Assembly (NCBI GenBank): GCA_934376955.1
Contig: CAKRPJ010000069.1
Span: 1 to 9,302, forward strand
Reading direction: 5' to 3'
DNA: 9,302 nt
Source of the DNA: CAKRPJ01 sp934376955
Lineage (GTDB): Bacteria; Bacillota; Clostridia; Lachnospirales; Lachnospiraceae
This document shows, in pieces, positions 6,594-9,302 of this stretch (position 1 is its first letter; every line of letters starts with the position of its first letter). The translations under genes were made by a program, and so were the position numbers. Below the pieces are notes generated by a model. It saw only the letters and a list, made by a program, of their open reading frames with translations. It was not told the origin of the DNA and searched no databases.

Positions 6594-7565
6594 ATGAAAA
6601 ACGGAGAAAAAATTTTGGAAGTCAGCCACCTGAAAAAGTATTTTGCGGCTGGAAAAGGAACACTGAAGGCGGTGGATGACGTTTCCTTTTATGTAAATAA
6701 GGGAGAAACACTGGGGATCGTGGGGGAGTCCGGCTGCGGCAAGACGACCTGCGGACGTACCTGCATGGGCATCTATGGAAGGACAGACGGAACGGTGCTC
6801 TATAAAGGAAAGGATGTCCACAGCCTCAGGGGAGAAGAAAAAAAGAATTTCACCAAAGAGGTTCAGATCATTTTCCAGGATCCCTATTCCTCTCTGGATC
6901 CGAAAATGAAGGTAGGAGATATCATTGCGGAAGGACTTCGGGCACATAAAATGTGCGGAAGCCGTGATGAGGAGAGAAAAAAAGTAGAGGAGCTTCTGGA
7001 AACGGTCGGTCTGAATGCCGAGCATGCGACAAGATATATCCACGAGTTTTCCGGCGGTCAGCGCCAGAGGATCGGAATTGCCAGAGCTCTTGCCGTGGAG
7101 CCGGAATTTATCGTATGCGATGAGCCGATCTCCGCGCTGGACGTATCGATACAGGCCCAGATCGTAAATCTTCTGATCCGCCTTCAGAAGGAAAAAGGGC
7201 TGACCTATCTGTTCATTGCCCATGATCTGGCTATGGTAAAGCATATTTCAGACCGCGTTGCTGTTATGTACCTGGGAACAGTGGCGGAATTGACGGACTC
7301 GGATTCCCTTTATAAGAATCCCCTTCATCCTTATACTCAGGCACTCTTATCTGCGATCCCGATCCCGGATCCGCAGGTGGAGGAGAAGAAGGAGAGGATC
7401 CGTCTTGAGGGCGAGCTTCCAAGCCCCATCGATCCGCCGGAGGGCTGCCGCTTTATTAACCGGTGCCGCTATGCCTCCGATATCTGCCGGGAAAAGCGGC
7501 CGGAGCTTGTTGAAGCGGAACCGGGACATTTTGTTGCCTGCCACAGATGCAGCCCGATGAAATAA
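6594..7565 (+). CDS. DppF/OppF-like ABC transporter ATP-binding protein
   Basis: Second ATPase subunit, 323 residues, 15 bases after the first. The start ATG is preceded by AGGAGG at 6580-6585 with an 8-base gap. Motifs are complete: Walker A GESGCGKT at 44-51, Q-loop Gln95 (IIFQDPYSSLDP), signature FSGGQRQR at 152-159, Walker B FIVCDEP with Glu177, and switch His210 (IAHD). The C-terminal oligopeptide domain carries HPYTQALL and Cys285, 291, 298 and 316 in the same C-x5-C-x6-C...C spacing as the partner ATPase, plus Cys319. This is the last gene of the transporter block; an apparent promoter for the next gene begins 3 bases after its stop. The perfect LSGGQ-like motif here against SGGM in the partner is the usual asymmetry of the D/F pair. 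Confidence 0.94.
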   Translation: MKNGEKILEVSHLKKYFAAGKGTLKAVDDVSFYVNKGETLGIVGESGCGKTTCGRTCMGIYGRTDGTVLYKGKDVHSLRGEEKKNFTKEVQIIFQDPYSSLDPKMKVGDIIAEGLRAHKMCGSRDEERKKVEELLETVGLNAEHATRYIHEFSGGQRQRIGIARALAVEPEFIVCDEPISALDVSIQAQIVNLLIRLQKEKGLTYLFIAHDLAMVKHISDRVAVMYLGTVAELTDSDSLYKNPLHPYTQALLSAIPIPDPQVEEKKERIRLEGELPSPIDPPEGCRFINRCRYASDICREKRPELVEAEPGHFVACHRCSPMK

Positions 7566-7568
7566 AGA

Positions 7569-7597
7569 TTGAGAAAAAACGGGGTTTGTGCTATCAT
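7569..7597 (+). promoter_or_regulatory. Extended -10 promoter for the amidohydrolase gene
   Basis: TTGAGA at 7569-7574 (five of six to consensus), a 17-base spacer, and TATCAT at 7592-7597 (five of six), with TG at 7589-7590 one base before the -10, form a well-matched extended -10 housekeeping promoter. Transcription would begin near 7604, about 44 bases before the ATG. It would let the hydrolase be made apart from the transporter, although read-through from the operon remains possible because I see no terminator in between. Confidence 0.7.
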
Positions 7598-7647
7598 ATT
7601 GTCAGATAAAATGGTGATATCCACAAAAATGAAAGGCAGGTCAAATT

Positions 7648-9084
7648 ATGGGAAAAGATTTCAGAGAAGAACTTGGCACTTTGATCGATGAGAGAAAAAA
7701 GGCCTACACAGATCTGAGTGATGAGATCTGGGGATATGCGGAGCCGCGTTTCCAGGAGTATGATTCCTCAAAAGCCCAGCAGGAGTATTTAAAGTCGAGA
7801 GGCTTTTCCGTCCGGGCGGATCTGGCAGGGGAAGAAACGGCATTTATCGCGGAATATGGAAGCGGAAAACCGATCCTTGCTTTCCTCGGTGAATTTGATG
7901 CGTTATCCAGTCTTCAGCAGGAAGCGGATAATACCGTGCATTGCCCGATCGCCGGAAAGACAAACGGCCATGGCTGCGGTCATCATCTTCTCGGAACAGC
8001 CTCCGTGGCAGCGGTGGATGCGTTAAAGACCTATATGGAGGAGCATAAGCTTCCGGGAACGATCCGCTACTATGGCTGTCCGGCCGAAGAAAACGCAGGC
8101 GGAAAGGCATATCTCGTCCGTGACGGTCTTTTCGGAGACTGTGATGCGGCGATAACCTGGCATCCCAGTGACACAAATAAGACCATGGGCGAAGACAAAT
8201 TCCTCGCCAATTTCCGCGTATTCTTCACCTTCCACGGGATTTCCTCCCATGCGGCAGGCGCCCCGGAGCTTGGACGATCTGCTTTAGATGCAGTTGAGAT
8301 CATGGATATCGGCGTCAACTATCTGAGAGAGCACATGATGGATGCGGCAAGAGTCCACGGCGCCATCACAAATTCCGGCGGTATTGCTCCGAACGTGATT
8401 CCGGCCGAGGCGCAGATCCTTTATGCGATCCGTGCTCCGAAGGTAACGCAGGTGAAAAAGCTTTATGAGCGGATCTGCGATATCGCAAAGGGAGCCGCAC
8501 TGATCACCGGAACGACGGTGGATATCCGTCAGGTTGCGGCATATTCTAACGTCATCAAGAATAACACGTTAGAGGAGCTCATGGATGAGAACCTCAGGCA
8601 TTATATCCCGATCGGCTATACGGAGGAGGAGCTTGCCTATGCGAAGAAATTCCAAGAGGTCACGACAGAGCTGGACAAAGAAGGCTTAAAGGATATGCTG
8701 GCAGCGATCGGCGGCAAATCAAAGCGGCGTGAGCTTTTGGATATGCCCCTTCTTGACTTTGTGCTTGACCGCAAGTTTACCTTTGGCGGCGGCGGATCTA
8801 CAGACGTTGGTGATGTCAGCTGGGTAGTTCCGACGGGTCAGGTGAATGTGAACTGCTATGCTGCCGGAACGGCACTTCATTCCTGGCAGGCAGTTGCTCA
8901 GGGTAAGTCTACGATCGCTCATAAGGGCATGCTTGCGGCGGCAAAGGTCATGGCGGCTACCGGCGCTGAGCTTCTTATGGATCCCAAGCTGCTTGAGAAA
9001 GCCCATAAGGACTGGATCGAGGAGCTGGATGGTGAGGTTTATCCGAATCCGCTTCCGAAGGATGTGAAGCCGGAGATCTGGTAA
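7648..9084 (+). CDS. AbgB-like M20 family metallo-amidohydrolase/peptidase
   Basis: Cytoplasmic metal-dependent hydrolase of 478 residues, close to the ~480 of AbgB (p-aminobenzoyl-glutamate hydrolase subunit B). No signal peptide is seen. Metal and catalytic residues of the M20D type are in place: GHGCGHH with Cys110 and His112, Glu147-Glu148 in PAEENAGG, His172 in WHPSD, and His411 in ALHSW. The inserted dimerization domain is about 186-300 (GISSHAAGAPELGRSALDA). The glycine-rich STDVGDVSW at 384-392 is characteristic of the AbgB branch. Such enzymes cleave amide bonds of N-acylated amino acids or dipeptide-like molecules. E. coli AbgB works with AbgA, which is not found here. The start ATG has GGCAGG at 7635-7640. 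It follows a peptide-type importer on the same strand, so it likely processes the imported compound (inference). Alternatives are an aminoacylase or a dipeptidase. Confidence 0.88.
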   Translation: MGKDFREELGTLIDERKKAYTDLSDEIWGYAEPRFQEYDSSKAQQEYLKSRGFSVRADLAGEETAFIAEYGSGKPILAFLGEFDALSSLQQEADNTVHCPIAGKTNGHGCGHHLLGTASVAAVDALKTYMEEHKLPGTIRYYGCPAEENAGGKAYLVRDGLFGDCDAAITWHPSDTNKTMGEDKFLANFRVFFTFHGISSHAAGAPELGRSALDAVEIMDIGVNYLREHMMDAARVHGAITNSGGIAPNVIPAEAQILYAIRAPKVTQVKKLYERICDIAKGAALITGTTVDIRQVAAYSNVIKNNTLEELMDENLRHYIPIGYTEEELAYAKKFQEVTTELDKEGLKDMLAAIGGKSKRRELLDMPLLDFVLDRKFTFGGGGSTDVGDVSWVVPTGQVNVNCYAAGTALHSWQAVAQGKSTIAHKGMLAAAKVMAATGAELLMDPKLLEKAHKDWIEELDGEVYPNPLPKDVKPEIW

Positions 9085-9087
9085 AGA

Positions 9088-9126
9088 GGGGTACAGCTCC
9101 CGCAGCTTTCAGGCGGGATCGTCCCG
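9088..9126 (+). other. Competing hairpins after the amidohydrolase gene (possible weak terminator)
   Basis: TCCCGC at 9098-9103 pairs with GCGGGA at 9113-9118, and CGGGA at 9114-9118 can instead pair with TCCCG at 9122-9126 across a 3-base loop. GGGG 9088-9091 could also close an outer stem with TCCC 9122-9125. What follows is A-rich and not T-rich, so this is not a canonical terminator, though it is the only candidate for ending the amidohydrolase transcript. Confidence 0.35.
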
Positions 9127-9129
9127 GAG

Positions 9130-9189
9130 AAAAAATAATTTAAAAATAATAAAAAAAGTGTTGACAGATGAAGATATATGTAGTAAACT
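9130..9189 (+). promoter_or_regulatory. tRNA promoter with phased A-tracts upstream (UP-element-like)
   Basis: The -35 TTGACA at 9161-9166 is perfect, the spacer is 17 bases, and the -10 is TAAACT at 9184-9189 (four of six). Directly upstream lie A-runs at 9130-9135, 9142-9146 and 9151-9157, with centres about 10-12 bases apart, the pattern of UP-element or bent DNA often seen before stable-RNA promoters. Transcription would start near 9196, about 30 bases before the mature tRNA. That leader can fold as TGTTTC 9191-9196 with GAAACA 9208-9213. Confidence 0.75.
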
Positions 9190-9226
9190 ATGTTTCGTTG
9201 AGCGAGTGAAACAAATTGCTCAGTGT

Positions 9227-9300
9227 GCGTCAGTAGCTCAGCTGGATAGAGCATACGGCTACGGACCGTAGTGTCGGGAGTTCGAATCTTCTCTGGCGCG
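9227..9300 (+). tRNA. tRNA-Arg(ACG)
   Basis: The full cloverleaf folds by hand. The acceptor 9227-9233 pairs with 9293-9299 (7 bp, one G-U). The D stem is GCTC 9236-9239 with GAGC 9249-9252. The anticodon stem is TACGG 9254-9258 with CCGTA 9266-9270, around loop CTACGGA with anticodon ACG at 9261-9263. The variable loop is GTGTC, and the T stem 9276-9280 pairs with 9288-9292 around TTCGAAT. G9300 is the discriminator base. The next bases are CT, so CCA is not encoded. The anticodon ACG, normally modified to inosine, reads arginine CGU, CGC and CGA codons. Confidence 0.95.
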
Positions 9301-9302
9301 CT

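Noticed and set aside
6375..7244. Long minus-strand open frame of 289 codons
   Set aside because: It runs antisense across the two ATPase genes, whose motifs are complete on the + strand. Such antisense frames are common artefacts of ABC ATPase genes, and this one has no recognisable domain.
9227..9302. tRNA-Arg as the attachment site of the mobile remnant on the left
   Set aside because: The remnant ends more than 7 kb away with intact chromosomal-type genes between, and I find no repeat of the tRNA 3' end near 1-1900.

Overview
The window looks like a chromosomal stretch from a gut-type Firmicute, most likely Lachnospiraceae. This is inferred from the strong AGGAGG-type ribosome sites, a lipoprotein whose linker is rich in Thr, Ala and Glu, moderate GC in the housekeeping part, and mobile-element remnants like those common in that family. 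No 16S or other marker gene is present, so the assignment is an inference.

Left part (1 to about 1670): the wreck of a mobile element. It starts with the 3' end of an AbiEii/AbiGii-type nucleotidyltransferase toxin gene (GC-rich, cut by the window edge). Next comes a very AT-rich gene for an endonuclease/exonuclease/phosphatase (EEP) fold protein. Its position-40 residue is Gln where the family has its metal-binding Glu. After it lies a GC-rich MOBP-type relaxase fragment that lacks its N-terminus, carries an in-frame TGA, and ends abruptly. The AT-rich gene therefore sits between two GC-rich mobilome pieces.

Junction (about 1668-1939): AT-rich, non-coding. It holds a possible promoter and a 9-bp inverted repeat upstream of the transporter genes.

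Central part (1940-7565): a complete five-gene peptide-type ABC importer on the + strand, in the order lipoprotein binding protein, DppB-like permease, DppC-like permease, DppD-like ATPase, DppF-like ATPase. The last four genes are 4 to 15 bases apart. The binding-protein gene is separated from them by a strong hairpin with a weak T-tract and a tandem 10-bp repeat, which probably makes the binding protein more abundant than the membrane complex.

Right part (7566-9302): a good extended -10 promoter drives an AbgB-like M20 metallo-amidohydrolase, the likely cytoplasmic partner that cleaves what the importer brings in. It is followed by a structured spacer, an A-tract-rich upstream region, a promoter with consensus -35, and a complete tRNA-Arg(ACG) at the right edge.

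I see no CRISPR array, intact insertion sequence or phage gene. The most unusual items are the EEP gene with its Glu-to-Gln change inside the relaxase wreck, and the pairing of a dipeptide-type ABC importer with an AbgB-like hydrolase and no AbgA.
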